From Thereva unica (Eukaryota; Arthropoda; Insecta; Diptera; Therevidae): a stretch of 64,000 nucleotides of DNA. Positions 32,030 through 44,745 of this stretch are shown piece after piece. A program made the position numbers and the translations under genes. The notes beneath the pieces were generated by a model. That model worked only from the letters and a program-made list of their open reading frames with translations, did not search any database and was not told where the DNA came from. The stretch lies in the NCBI GenBank assembly GCA_949987705.1, contig OX465282.1, forward strand, positions 11,334,501-11,398,500. The letters are read 5' to 3'. How positions within the stretch are numbered: position 1 is the stretch's first letter; each line of letters starts with the position of its first letter.

Positions 32030-35000
32030 GAGCACTTGATGACGCTAGGATTGACTTTCAGTTGAGTTTTGGTTCTTGGACCAGAAACAAAAAATTTCAT
32101 CCTGGAGGACAGAGTGAAGATGTGCCCCATGCACCAGTATGTTGAGTGTGGGAATTTTCGTTTTCCCCATGAAGAGCAAGCATAGCATAGTTTTTAAAGG
32201 ATGCTATTCATCGTTACAAACCACAATAAAATAAAGATCACTCCTCCAGCCTTTTCCTAAGGCTTGCTTCTACGTTAAGGACTAGGAAGCTCCTATAATC
32301 GATTTAGTAGAAGGACCCTTCTGTATCCCACGATATATTGTTTGCAATGTATGGTCCTTTCGATAATTCCTACCACCTCTGTGCAAAACTGCCTCAGTAT
32401 ATCTTCCACTGAGATAGGCTTTTGACAGTAAAATAACATCAACAAATTGGTTTATGTGAGACTCGGCTCCTCAGCACAAATGATGTTTTCTTAATCGGCC
32501 CATTGCCTTTCGAGAGTTCGTGGCCCCTTCTTTTGGGATGAAGATGACTCGAGCTGTCTCCAAATAACGAGGACGTAACTGAGAAAAAGCAGCTCTTGAA
32601 AATGATCACCAGTCATGGTATTCCGGATGCTTTAAAAGGGAATAAGTTATTAAACATCTAGAGAACCTTTGTAATAAGAGCGAAAATTTTTCGCAGGAGT
32701 GTCCATGGTCGTGCCTGAGTATATGGCCACCTGCGTACCAGGTAACATCATACCAAAATCATAGCTCCAGACCAAAATCGTTCCATTTTTTTTTTTCATT
32801 TATTTAGAGTGATTTTTGAGTGCTGACAAATTGAACGTTTATCAATTTCAGTGATGTGCTCAAGTCTCATTGAGGCGTCGGCATGCGTAGGAGGATAAAT
32901 CATTCAGAATACCTTAAAAAAAGTTGTCGAGCGATTTTGGCCTTGAAGCACTCAAAAATCACTTTAAATACCTGGAAATTTTTTGGGAGGGAATTTGGTG
33001 CTGGGCTCTAATTCGAAACACTTGCCCTTATTTTCGTTTTTGCATCCAAGGATTGTGTTGGTAAGTAGCTCTGTGGATTTCGCCTACTATTCCGTCCAAA
33101 CTCCAACTTCCTATTTTTATATAAGACAGACAGAAGTGTTGTTTAGAGTGAATCCTGAATAGTCTGGCTGACTCTCATAGGTTTTTGATGGCAATGCCCC
33201 TGAAAAGTATTTCTTTTCGCCGAGGAAATGGATTCCTTGTACAGTTTTAGGCAGCCTTTGTTGCTTTGGTTGCCAAATGACTTGTTTGTACTTGTTTGTA
33301 GATATCTCTTTAGACTTGTTATTGGTCCGTTACACGAAATTCTCATTCCTACGGGCGTACCCACAATCTGGTTCAGGGTATCTTTCCATTTTCATGAATA
33401 AACATAGTGTCCGCATTCATAGATCTAAAGAGTGAGAAGAAAGAACATCCCCATTACTCCAAATGGCTTTCTTCATAATAAAAGTTTACCGCAAATGATG
33501 CATGAACAATAACGTTAATGGTGATATCACGAATCGATCCATTTTGATTTCGATCCTGGCCACCCACTTAAGTGGCAGTGTTCCCAGACACGTAATAACA
33601 AAAAAGTCCAATGACTTACAAAAAAAAACCTTCCCACAAGGGGAAAACTATAGCAACAAACTGACAGATATCCTCTCCCACCACTGGACCAAGTGCAATT
33701 TTCAAGTAATTTTCTCATTCAAATGCTTGCACCAAACGAAATCCTTGAAGAAGAGATATTTACCAGACAGCTATTTGCCTTTCAAGCATGATGCACAAAA
33801 ATCCGTCGACAGGACGAACGGCGACGAACGATGAAGAAACATTGCGAACCGTAGCCCTTGATCCACAGCAGCAGCGCGTACGTAAGCGGTTTTCATGATT
33901 GATAGCTGCTGGTGACGCTAGTTTTCATTCAAAATCCATAAGGGTATATCCTGTATATCCTTCGTCTGACTCTGTCTCTCACACCCTTCATGACAGCATC
34001 TATCCTTAAAGGAGCCGCTGACATAATTATCCGTGAAAAATTGTTCGGTCTACCACACAGAGAAAGAGAGTATCTGAAATTTATCTGCAGGACGAAAAAA
34101 AGGGGGTAAAAGCCCATTAATCTATGGTTTATCATTTGATTTGCCCACAGTTTTCATCCCTTATACCAATGCTTCTCTTGAGACTTAATACACAAACTTT
34201 TTTTTTTTGTATTTCATAGCGTCACCAGGATCAGATACAGAGACAGCAGCCAGCCAAGAGATGTCCATTCGTATATATATAGAGAAAACAGCCTTTGCCA
34301 AAAATGAGTTCAAACTCTTGAAATTTGTCTTGGACTGAAGCCAGGCTTGAGTACATTTTGCGGATGTTTTATCTCTCAATAAATTTGTGCGGAACTCTAT
34401 TCGGGCTTTTTCTTTGTAAATGTGAGCATATATAGAGCTGCATGCAGGAAATATCCTTTTTTGGGTGGTTGGTGGGGGCTCCTTTAAAATCTCCTTCAAT
34501 GAGCTCTCTACATACAAAAAAAAAAGTGAAAAGGAAGAGAAATTGCGAATCTTGCATGCATTCAGGTTACCACCGAAAAAGGACGACGATTTGTTGCTAT
34601 AGTTGTTAGATAATTGCCCAAAATGGGGTGGTTTTATCCTTATGGTGGCGCAATCTTTCTTGTTGTCCTATTTGGCATCATTTTGAGAACGAGCCAACAC
34701 AGATCAGATTTTCGCTGGGTATATATAGAGAGTCAAATTCATAATAAAATTCGCTTCATTGCGCCTCAAATTATCTGCAGTTGTTAGGTTCTTGGCATTT
34801 TTTTTGGGCGGCGGAGTGGGTGTAGAATGAGGAAGGATGGATGGGGTTGTTATATTTTTTTGGGGATAGTTTTGGTTTCATTGCAGGAAAATATTTGAAT
34901 GGAGTTTATGTTGGAATTTTTTGGACTTTTTATTAAATTTTTATGCACTTTAAAAAAAGTTTGAATTTTAAAGTTTTTTGGATAATGGAGAAAAATTTTG

Positions 35001-35729
35001 CTATGAAGGAAATGAGAATTTCTTTTAGATTGCAATGGGTTACATAATGCACAACTCCTGCCTTTCAATGATAATACAACTAAAAAACTTTTAATATAAG
35101 AGCAAATCGATTTAAGATTTATTGAACGTTTAATACTCAAACATCTTTGCTACTTTTTGTAGAATACTTTTGTATTGAAAAATTGGCAACACTGTAAAAA
35201 GAAATTTGGCAATGAGCGTGAGTATTATGGACGTTTTCTATTAATATATCAAAACTTGGAAATTACTTTTTATACTATGAGTCCAAAATGTTTTTAGTCG
35301 CATAGGTATGATGCAATAGGGTAGGAACGGTGTCGTTGGCCTCGGTAGCCTATGGTTTAAAACGACTGACTACCAGCTTAGAATAGTTAGACAACGGATC
35401 TTGACCTTGTAGGAGTGTATATATCCCACAAATTTAGGAATATTAATTGAGATGCTAGGTACGGATTTCGGTTTTAGAGCCGTCTAAGTAATTGTAGAAT
35501 ATAGTTCCACAGTCGGGTTGTTATCTATCAGAGCAGACTATTGCCTATATTTGGCAATCGTAAATGAAAATGCATCGTGGAAGTTTTCCCACAAAATAGT
35601 TGCAGGGGGCTTTAAGGTACTCCACGGGCATTGAAGTACCGAGGGCATTGAGACTGCGGACAAGCTTCCAAGGTAGGAGGCTGAAACCCTGGTTTGCCTT
35701 AAGAGGAGTTATTACTATAAACAGGGAGG
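32030..35729. other. AT-rich DNA without a recognisable gene
   Basis: About 3.7 kb. Short frames, T-runs (32788-32798, 34199-34209) and no supported domain or repeat. Confidence 0.45.
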
Positions 35730-35960
35730 CTTTTGATGATATGTATATCTTACTGAGTATTTGGGGTTGCCAAACGATCTCCACAGGCTAGGGCTGTCGC
35801 AGAAGATAGAATGCCGGCTCTGCATGGAAGGCGACGAGAATTATCTGTGAATATCTTGCTCTGATGTGGCTAAGAAGAAGAACGATCAAAATATTAGAGC
35901 AAAATCTTCGAAACCGAAATCCGAAGAAGAATATTTGGTCTTGTCATGGTTAACCAAAAT
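35730..35960 (+). pseudogene. LOA-like ORF2 C-terminal tail, relic
   Basis: LTEYLGLPNDLHRLGLSQK then IECRLCMEGDENYL and a stop, with the continuation CEYLALMWLRRRTIKIL in a shifted frame. This is the terminal Cys/His domain in the same style as 15417-15840 (shared LGLSQK-x-E-(C/S)-R). Only the last 70 or so residues of the ORF are left. Confidence 0.55.
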
Positions 35961-36049
35961 GAATAGCCCATTGGAACGAAGAGCGTGAAGAAATGTATTG
36001 CGAAAAAATATAGTTAGACACAAAAACTGAGTAGTCTTCGAGTCTTACA

Positions 36050-37140
36050 ATCCATCAAGGAAAGGTGAGCCAAAGAAGTTCCCTCTTTTCCTCGCGAGGG
36101 CGGGACAAGTAGAGAGAAGTTGGGAGGCAGTCCCTTCCTCATCTTCATTACCACAACTTCTGTATAAATCGTTGTGGGGAGGTCCCAAGCTTTCCGGGTG
36201 AAGGCCGAAGAGACAGTGACCAGTTGTTCATAGGTTATATCTTTCTTGTTCAGCTGAACGCTTTACGTCCAAAGTCGGCCATATTGTGTGAAAAGTGCGG
36301 TACACTGTTGCTGTGGCTCATCTCACAGGCAGTTTTCAGGTGGCTAAGACAAGGCGCACAATGAGCTGGTGAGAAATTGGCTTGGCGGTCGTGTGGTGAC
36401 TAAGTGGCAAGTGAAATATTTTAATCGCACGGGATCAAGAGAGGCAGCATGGAGATGGAGTGACGGTGGTGTGGTGGACCTGGCACCTAGTCTCCCACAA
36501 GTTTAATTTTGGGATGGCAAATGCCACTTCACCAACAACTTGGGTTTATATTTTGGGGGAAAACATTATAAATGCCGTACTTTGCTGTCAGCGGATGAAC
36601 CCAATGGACCTGAGTAACGTCACGAGAAAGCTTTTCCCTTTGTGAGCTAAGATCTGATCTTATGAGCTTACCTTCCATGAGTACCTATCCTCATCGTCTG
36701 ACGAACACATTTTAATTTAAAAAAAATCATGCGGTAAATCGATTCCGCGAAGTGGTGATTAGTGCGCATTAAACCACTTCGATGGCATCCTACTGCCATC
36801 CCTCTGCCACACCACTCTCAAATTAATCACCATGCGACCGCCACTTCAGTGCGCGCTTTGGCTAAGGGCATTCCCATCTGGGTTAAGTGGGGTGTCCTTT
36901 TCATTTCGGTTACCTGTATAGCAAGTTCATCTGCCCTCCAGTTTCATCTAATTGTAATGTGTCCTGGAACCCATCACAGAGTTATATCAAACTGAGTGAC
37001 AGTATCACACAGAGGCCAGTCGAAGATGTTGTAACGCCAGAATTAGGAGCCTTGAGGACCGCCTTGCTATCCGATAGAATACATATTTTCTTATCAGATA
37101 TATTATTTATCTTCAGCCTTTTGGGAGCCTTCCAGGACGC
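36050..37140 (-). pseudogene. LOA/R1-like RNase H and terminal domain, relic
   Basis: Minus strand. CILSDSKAVLKAPNSG near 37035-37085 is the RNase H DS-x-A block, and WVPGHITIR, stop, NWRADELA near 36920-36975 is the His/Asp block with a nonsense codon. After more decay, TGHCLFGLHPESLG and YRSCGNEDEEG, then LLSTCPALARKR (36080-36230), form the terminal domain. The TGHCL(I/F)G-RSC style matches 3395-4440 on the same strand, probably the same family. Its 3' end faces the 3' end of the plus-strand relic at 35730-35960. Confidence 0.6.
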
Positions 37141-37244
37141 AATAAGATATCCAGCGCAGCTGTTGGATTGCTTCTCATTGCACCTCTAATACACAGCTCA
37201 TTTGGACCCTTTGCAGTACTTACGGTACGTAATCTTCTACAATG

Positions 37245-37400
37245 CAGTTCACCATTTTTTTTAAGTGGACGACTAGAGGCTCAGGAAAAGCCTTTTATAC
37301 TGCCGACAATCTATTTTCTTCGTATAGAGTGCAATGTCGAACAGCAGCTCTAGTCGGGAAGGAAGGAGCTGCCACAACCGCAATTAACATCTGCCATGTG
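37245..37400 (+). repeat. Dispersed repeat Re, copy at 51500-51660
   Basis: GACTAGAGGCT-AGG-AAAG, CTGTCCACAATCTATTTT-like sequence, CAATGTCGAACAGCAGCTCT and GGAAGGA-CTG-CACAACC occur in both places in the same orientation. An open frame across this copy (37242-37523) is not shared by the other copy and is not considered a gene. Confidence 0.6.
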
Positions 37401-37529
37401 CTGAAATGGGTGATGTTCGACAATCGGAATCAAGCCGCCTACGAAATGGGGGGGGGGGCTGGGACGATTTTAGTAGGGCCTAGGCTAGAGAGGGCCCCAG
37501 AATCAAAGGAAACCCAAAAGTAAAAACTC

Positions 37530-37860
37530 CACCTCCCTGCTTCTACGGGCCACGAAACTTGCTTGAAACCCAAAACGTCAACCTGCGTTTTCATTGTCAA
37601 ACAAACAGTAATCTAGAGACTGAAAAACAAGCACTTAGCACGCTAAAATATATGTTATGTTTGTGTATTGGTATGGATTCTTGTACTCATCATATCTAAA
37701 TAGTAAACACTATGTTTCTTGCTTTCATTTCCGCAAAATCGTCGGTGAAATCGTCATAGTCTACATTTTTTCCCAGCTGTCGTTCTATTGATAATATCAT
37801 GCAATGATTTAAACGTGCTTAAACTGAAACTTACATGATCTTAGATAATTCTTTCATTTT
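37530..37860. other. AT-rich spacer, nothing recognised
   Basis: No feature supported. Confidence 0.4.
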
Positions 37861-38150
37861 TTATGGCCTTTTCGTCCATCTAAAAGCGAGTGTCAACAGT
37901 AGCTTTACCGAGCGGCCCCCCAACTAAGTACCAACCACGTCCAATATTCTGCTTGACCACCCCATCGAATGAGGACCGGTCTACGTTTGTCCATTTTCTT
38001 CGCCCCGTACAATTCCTTCAATATCAAATCGAAGCATATTAACACTGCTTCAAATTCGTTCCTCTTAGAAGTGCTTCGAGTTTTTCCCACTGGGAGAACT
38101 TCTGGATTGATTCTGCCAAAAGAAAGATCAGTACTGATCCCCAGAGCTAA
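37861..38150 (-). repeat. 5S rRNA-derived repeat, copy D, with shared flanks
   Basis: The 5S-like part on the minus strand is 37901-37985: GTACTTAGTTGGGGGGCCGC with TCGG completes box C, GGTCAAGCAGAAT is the box A side, and ACCGGTCCTCATTCG lies upstream. Unlike A and B, about 165 bp on the higher-coordinate side is also shared with copy F (CCTCTTAGAAGTGCTTC, TTTTTCCCACTGGG, CCAGAGCTA), so in this subfamily the 5S segment is internal. It ends where the GGGGTCGTCC repeat begins at 38151. Confidence 0.65.
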
Positions 38151-38590
38151 GGGGTCGTCCATAAATTACGTGAGGCGATATTTGTGATTTCTCGCTGGTA
38201 TTCACGGCGTGAGTCTAGGGCCAACTTGAAGTTTTCGTTGAGGCCATGACCATTTTTGCATTTGAATTAACAACCTGCTATGCTAAACTGTCGTTTTCGC
38301 CTGTGTGTCTGTAGGGAATCATGGCTTCTCCTCCATGCCAAGGCCTGTCAGGCGGATACCTGAAGTATCATCCTGCAGTCAGACTGAGTAATCTGGGCCC
38401 TATGTCGGGCCGTGCCGGCGGACCTGGTTTGAAAGGCCTGTAAGTGAATGGGGGTCTTTAGTGTAGAAACAGGGTTTACTTAATTTAACCCAGTTTTCTC
38501 GCAATTTTACACTGTTTCTTGAAAAAAAAAAAAAAAAAAAACTTGAGATTAAATGAAATTTGGCTCGAAACCCCTCCTCCCTAATAGTCC
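38151..38590 (+). repeat. GGGGTCGTCCATAAATTACG repeat split by an insertion
   Basis: 38151-38192 matches the start of the copy at 9193 and 38543-38590 matches its later part (GAAATTTGGCTCGAAACCCC). The intervening 350 bp is a GGCCGCC-type foldback copy plus a poly-A run (38521-38539). This is a simple nested insertion. Confidence 0.6.
38193..38470 (-). mobile_element. GGCCGCC foldback element, diverged copy
   Basis: CATGGCTTCTCC, TGTCAGGCGG, TGAAGTATCATC and CAGTCAGACTGAGTAATCTG (38320-38396), then GTAAGTGAATGGGGGTC (38450-38466), match the right half of the element at 48345-48690. GGCCAACTTGAAGTTTTCG near 38220 matches part of the left half. Inserted into the GGGGTCGTCC repeat. Confidence 0.5.
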
Positions 38591-39002
38591 ATTCAAAACG
38601 CGCGGGGGGGTGTTCCAAAATAACACCGTTAAGAAAATCGAACCCTAAGGGTTTTTGGGGTCGCTGATCACGAAAATCGAGGTCCCGCGGTCCTAAAATT
38701 AGGGCGTCACCCCTAAAAATGCAAAAAACACCCCTTTTTAGGGGGTTTTCGCGGTTATTTCAGTAATAATGAAAATTAATGCGATGAAATGCACTTTTTT
38801 TAATATTTATTTGCGAAGGTGGTTTATTTATACTAAATTAAGGCGAACTTAGTGGTAAGGGGTACCCTAAAGGGTTGAAACTACCCCTAAATTGGCGAAA
38901 AATGGCAAAAATTGTAAAAAAATTTTTTTTTTTTTCAAGTTTATGCTTCAAATTCGATTGTGGGCGTACTGTCAGGCAAAAATAAACTATTTTCAACCCT
39001 GT
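38586..39002 (+). repeat. GGGGTCGCTGATCACGAAAA repeat, third copy
   Basis: Starts with TCCATTCAAAACGCGCGG exactly as the copy at 24781 and ends with GGCAAAAATAAACTATTTTC then CAACCCTG. It keeps both the internal hairpin and the AAGGGTTGAAACTACCCC block, so it is the most complete copy and defines the unit at about 415 bp. Confidence 0.75.
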
Positions 39003-41929
39003 AGAGCCTATATATTTTTTAAACGGAGTCACTCAGGCTGCTGTGCTTTATACCAAATAAAAGAATACACATTTACCTAAAAGATGAGCCTAATTAGGCT
39101 ACTTTATGATAATTACTTTAGGAGTTATTCAAATTTCAGTAAATTTAAAAAAAAAACAAAATTTTTTCCCTAATCACCCTGTATCTTAGTGAATAGTGGA
39201 GATAGCCGCCCTCTGTAGAACATCCAGGAATCACCCCTGAAAATATTAGCCGCGTACTCCAACAAAGGATTTATTAAATTTCTGATGACCTTTACAAGTC
39301 GGGAATGATAGAATATGAGTATTTTAACTTATTAAAACGACAATATCTCAGAAATGGCAATTCCTACGAGAAAATGTATAATATATTTTTTGGTAGATAA
39401 TCGCCTAATCTACAAACGTTGTAAACACAATTTTCTGATAAGACGTACGGTTTAGCAGATATTTGCAAAAAACTGATATTTTGACCCTTTGACCTTGAAT
39501 AAAAAAGTTTGCAGTCGTCCAATCGCGTGGCAGTCTCTACAGCTTATGTATAATAATGTTTTTAAGGGCTGTTCCAATTTTCAGCAACTTCCGAATTATC
39601 TTCCAGTCAAACCTCTAATTTGACTGGACTATTATATCCACAGTTTCTTTTACGACTCTGGGGCCAGTTCACGCAATTCGAGGTCGACTGAAAACGACAA
39701 GAAGCGCATTCTAAAATCTTACTATGACCGGATAGATTGGTAAAATCCCCTATGTGTGGCCTACTTTTGACGATATTAATAAATTTTGATGTTAAAATTA
39801 TATTTATTTGATACATTTTTAGGACTGTTTCACATGTTATTATTATATAAAACATGATTTTTTCTGTAAAAATTTTACCCAAAAAGCGAAAATGTTTCAG
39901 GGAATTATGTTTCAATTTTTTGCAATACAACCCCTAAGCGTTATGTTCGAATAAAACGTTCACTAGGCGTACTACTCGCACAGAACGCCCAGACGCTATG
40001 TTCGGGCGAAGACTGTAGTCATAGTACCCTCTAACTATGACTTATTTCGATCACTGCATTTAAGCTGGGCATCTAAAGAAGCATGTGAAAACTACTTAAT
40101 TCAGTTTTTCAACCAGAAAACCCCGCAAGTCTTTCAGAGATGGTCATTGGTCTCTCTATGAAACTACTAACTTAAACTGAACTGAAACTAAAATTGCCGA
40201 TAATAATAGAGCATAAAAATTCGATAATTCCCATACTTTTCATCCTACAGTTTCGTTATCACAACATACCATTCCCACATCCTAAACCCCCAATTACTCC
40301 TCCTACCTCATCACCCACAATGCCGTAACATCAATATTAAACCATTAAAAGACCCCCGAACCAAAAACGGTAAGGCTCCAAATATTATTATTTACTTAAC
40401 TGGATCTACAGAATGCACCGCACAAAAAGAATATTCCTCCCAAAATTGAAATGCACCATCCAAGATGCCCTGAAGATGATGCTTCATGGTGATGGGTGAT
40501 GATGGGTTCGATTATTGTTTGTACAGTTCCAATGGCATTCTGAAAGGAGGCGTCACAAGTACACAACTTCTCCAAAAGTGCAGGTGAAATAAGTCAACAT
40601 TTGCTCAGCATGGGACCTCACCTGATTAATTTGAATTTTCAATTTTAAAGACGAGTAGCACAGAAGGTAGAGCAGAAGTGGTGACTTATGTTGAGGTGCT
40701 TTTCGTTTGTGAATATGGATGGGGAAAAGTGTTTGCTTTTGTATGTATAAAAAAAGTGCAGGGTTTGATGGGATGATGTAGAGCTCATCTCTTTATTCCC
40801 TTGGTTATGTTTTGGTGTTTACTTTTTTTTTTAGTTTTTTAGTTTAAGTTAACCACAATTTCATTGGTCCATAAATCATATATTTTTGTACATTTTTATC
40901 TTTCTTCATATGCATTTTTCTGCTTCTGCTGGTTCATACATACGATTGTACGTATGTTTTGCAATTCACTGTTCATCTTGGTTACTATACTTCATCATCT
41001 CCTTGCTCCCAGTGGAAAATCTAGAAAGACCCAATCCCCCAATGATGGATGGACAACCGCTATAGCAGCTCACTCTCTCCTCTTCTTGGGGCGGATAAAA
41101 AGCTGAGAAAATATAAGGACAGATGCCACCCAAAGATGTTCTTTATGCTTTCGGTTATGTTATTCGAATTTAATTCTATTTGAACAAGAACACAACAGGA
41201 AAAAAAAAGAAAACAATTTCTGTTAAAAAAATATCAAATTTCCTTCACGATTTTCTTCTATTTTTTTCTGGTTTTTGTTTCTCGAAACTCTCTTATAGAA
41301 TTATGACGGGTTTATGTATACGTATGATATGAGGGTGGAGGTTGAAATTGATGATTCCACAAATATATGAATGCAGACACACACAGGAGAGATGAAGAGG
41401 GAGAAAATCTTAAATCCGAAATATATACACAAAACTTTCTACCAAACTGAAAACATGGATGATTTAAGATGCAGGCAATTCTTGTTGTTTCGGTGTAATT
41501 TGAGATGTTTCTGAAGGAAAGAGTTTCGGATTATATTCAAAAGCGGAAATTTTTAGTTGAATGAAACAATTTTCTTCTTTTTGAGTTATTGTGTCTTGTT
41601 GAATTGATCAATAATGCTTGTGTAACATGATGAGAGCAAATCAAAATTAATTTTATTACAGTGAAGTTATTGACTCTTATTAGTTTGAAGATATGAAAGA
41701 AAATTTGTGTGGGTAGGGTGGAAGATAGAAATTTCAATCTCCGGGTCCGGGTCTTTCATGCAATGGTGTATCTAGAAACATTTGTTTCGATTATGGTTGA
41801 TTTATTGATTAAAATTTAAATTTGGCGATACATAAAGCCATGACAAGTAAAGACGAAAGCTCCAACCAAGGACGAAGACCCAGGACAGATGATGATAAGC
41901 CCCCGACACATGGAGTTTACCTGAAGTGA
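39003..41929. other. AT-rich DNA without a recognisable gene
   Basis: About 2.9 kb. Short frames and simple A/T runs; no domain supported. Confidence 0.5.
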
Positions 41930-43065
41930 AGCCAACTGTTATTCTTTAGAAAAGGTGGATCGACAACGGATGCTGACAAATTTAAAAGTTGTACAATAAC
42001 CCGTAAAAAATGCTTTCAACATCGCAAAGTGGCGTAAGAACGTCGAAACTTTTATAAAGCTGGATACACAGTAGTACCTAGGTGCGCGTGAATCTTATCA
42101 GTAGAAAACTGCACTGAAAGTCAGGCGAGGGAGCAGGCAAGAAAAGTGTATTTTTGCGGAGTCCACCGACGACGTTCTGGTCCAGGCCACCTGTTATGGA
42201 TTGTCATGTACGATGAATTACTGGCGCTACGAGTGCCGCAAGAAGCGGTCGTTATCACTTAGGTATCTGGACAGATGATTGACCGAAGACTTGGCCCTTG
42301 CACTTGCCGGACCAAGTATCCGCCATTAGCACAGTTACTGATAACCTAATTTAGTGGCCTAAGCCTGGGCTGATTCATCCTCCCCGAGTTAAAATAAAAC
42401 TTGGCCCGCGCCTAGCATGCACATGCCCGCCACAGTCATGCACGAAAATGCCTGTATGGTCTTAAAAAATTGTACAGGACGAAGAAAAGGGGCAATTATC
42501 TTGGTGACCATTGCATTGGACAGAACGGGCAATAGGAGGAAATAAACTCTGTGTATTAGCTAAGTGGCCTTAGAGCATTCTGTGCATGACACACGACAGC
42601 CGCTGAAGCAGCATTTGTCATAGCAGGAATGACCCCAATGATATTCTGGCGGCGGAGGGTAAGAAATTGTAGCACTCATAATAATCAAGATGCCTCGCTC
42701 CTCTCACCTTATGCTTTTGTCAGGATGGACTGACCTTTTCCCATCATTCTTGTGGGACTATTGTGAACCAATTTAATGGTACCATGGCCTAGCTAGAACA
42801 CGTTCTGACATTCAAGTCGTCGCTCCAAAGTCGGGTATTGGAGCACCCATAGTTTGGCGAAGAGGGCCCTTGCATTTCGGTTTTGATAAAATAAACCGAA
42901 AGCTGAAAGTCCATGCCTGTATTAGCCAATTGTGAGCGGTTATTTCTTGTACCTTATCTTAACGTGTCCAAACTCTGCCATCGCTTGGTCCCAAACCCAG
43001 GGTGTGAAAGGAGGAGGGTGGTAGACCTGCCGAATTGACCAGAATCGAAGAAGAAGAAGAAGAAA
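41930..43065 (+). pseudogene. R1-like non-LTR relic with (GAA)n end
   Basis: Near 42155-42260 a frame reads RRRSGPGHLLWIVMYDELL then ALRVPQEAVVIT, the R1-clade RT segment normally G-x-V-LGP-LLWN-x-x-YD-x-x-L. Near 42575-42640 RAFC, stop, HTTAAEAAFVIAGMTPMIFW matches the R1 segment (R-V-x-x-A-Y-R-T-V-S-x-x-A-x-x-V-I-A-G-x-x-P). The YADD box and most of the rest are unreadable. The relic ends at a GAAGAAGAAGAAGAAG run (43049-43064). Many stops; very old. Confidence 0.5.
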
Positions 43066-43639
43066 CGTGCCCAAAGAACTGTAATGAGCAGGCCTATTTC
43101 TTTGCCTCATTCTCATTACCTTTCGTTACCCTTTTTCTGTGCTGAAAGAAAAGCATCATACAACTGCAAGTGCCATTCCTAGAATGCGCACAAGTCTCCA
43201 AGTTCGCCAGAAGTTCCACAGGAAAGGCTGTCTGGAAACTCAATACGAATACAATTGAAATTGGTGGGGTAATAAAATATGAAGAACCGGAGGTCTGCTG
43301 TTTTAGGAAGGACCGAAGAAATGGCCGTGGAGACCCAACTGCAAGGGTGTTGAGAAGATTAATTAAATAAATAATAAAAACATAAGTGAGAAAGTAAAGT
43401 AAAAGACGGATTACATAAAACAATAACAGGGGTTGGTGACCTACGCCATTGGCTAGTACGCCCAATCCCTTGTAGTGCCAGTAACCCAAAGGACGGCGAT
43501 ACAGAACAGTAGGAACATAGATGAAGAATATTTGGACACTTGTTGGATTGATTTGACATTACTTACTGCCCGAATTATCACTCTTGAAGGTTACAAAGTC
43601 CAGAGAACCATACCTGCAGGCTTTATTTTGAGGAGGATG
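43066..43639. other. No gene recognised
   Basis: No supported feature between the R1-like and RTE-like relics. Confidence 0.4.
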
Positions 43640-44745
43640 AGTATTCCCTTCGTGTTCTCTTGTTGTGGCCCTGCAATAGCGAGGAGCAAAATGTTGTTAA
43701 ATGGCGTGACCCTGCTCAAATAGCTACGTCTAAACGACAAGCCACTAAGCAGGCCGGCGATTCTATTCAAGCTACAAATAAGAAGTTTAGGATGAGGTTT
43801 ACTGAGATAAGAAGCTTGGTAAGGGTAACTCACCAAAAGAAGAAGAGGAGCAGAATTACTACCTCAGACCTCGTCGGCCAGCGGAAACGAATGAAACTCG
43901 TCGATTCCGAGCAATAGCAACGATTGAACAAAGAAGTTCGACAGAAAATGAAATCGGAACGAGAAACGTACTGGAATAACGTTGCGGCCGAAGCGGAGTT
44001 GAGGCAATAAAGTCGCTGAAAAATGGAAAAGTGCCGGGAATAGATGAAGTAACCGCCGAGATGGTGAAGTCCTCATAATACATATTATGGCATTCGAATC
44101 GTGTCCCGTTCGCGTGGAAGAAAGCGATGGTTGTGCCAATTTTAAAGACAACGGACATCTTATACGACATTTCACTTATCGCCCGGTCATACCTGTTCAA
44201 AATCGATGCGGAAAAGACCACAGTGCAACAGCAACATTCGCCCCGCTCAAGTGGTGCATTAGGAAATTAAATCATAAATGTGGACACTGTTCCAGCCGAA
44301 CGTCAACAAGCTAGAAATCTTCCAAATGCGATGCATGAGGCATATTCTCGTTTTGTCACTCCTTGAAACTCCTTGTCACTCCTTCGAAACAAGATAGTTA
44401 GACAAAAAGATGCGATCAACAGACACTGATCCAAGAAGAAATACAAAAACGTCGACTACGGTGACATGTTTTGCCGAATGGATGATAACGGTTGGCCACG
44501 CAAACTTCTCTGGCGAGACCGTCCCGCAGACTGGAGAATTCAGCAATTGGCACCGAAGAAAAACCTGGCTAAAGAATATTGAGGGCGACGATTATCAGTA
44601 AGCGAGGCTCGATACATCGCCAAAAATCGCCAAAAATTGTCGAGAATGGAAACGTATTGTGATTGGAGTTCGAGACCCAGCGGCACCGACAGCAGCGCAT
44701 CCGTTGCGGGGACATCCTGCTCGGACCGCCAACTAACGGATGAAA
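43640..44745 (+). pseudogene. RTE-like LINE relic
   Basis: A frame ending at 43917 reads RSRITTSDLVGQRKRMKLVD, and after the stop LNKEVRQKMKSERETYWNNV, the region between endonuclease and RT in RTE elements. At 44005-44072 is EAIKSLKNGKVPGIDEVTAE then MVKSS, the first RT block (K-N-G-K-x-P-G-x-D-x-x-x-x-E). FAWKKAMVVPILK follows after a stop. LEIFQMRCMRHIL near 44310-44352 is the post-RT segment. The copy lacks the catalytic RT core and ends near an A-run at 44744-44753. It is a different lineage from the intact RTE at 20975, judging by the wording. Confidence 0.55.

Noticed and set aside
37242..37523. 93-codon plus-strand frame
   Set aside because: The other copy of the same repeat at 51500-51660 does not keep the frame, and the C-terminal glycines come from a G-run.
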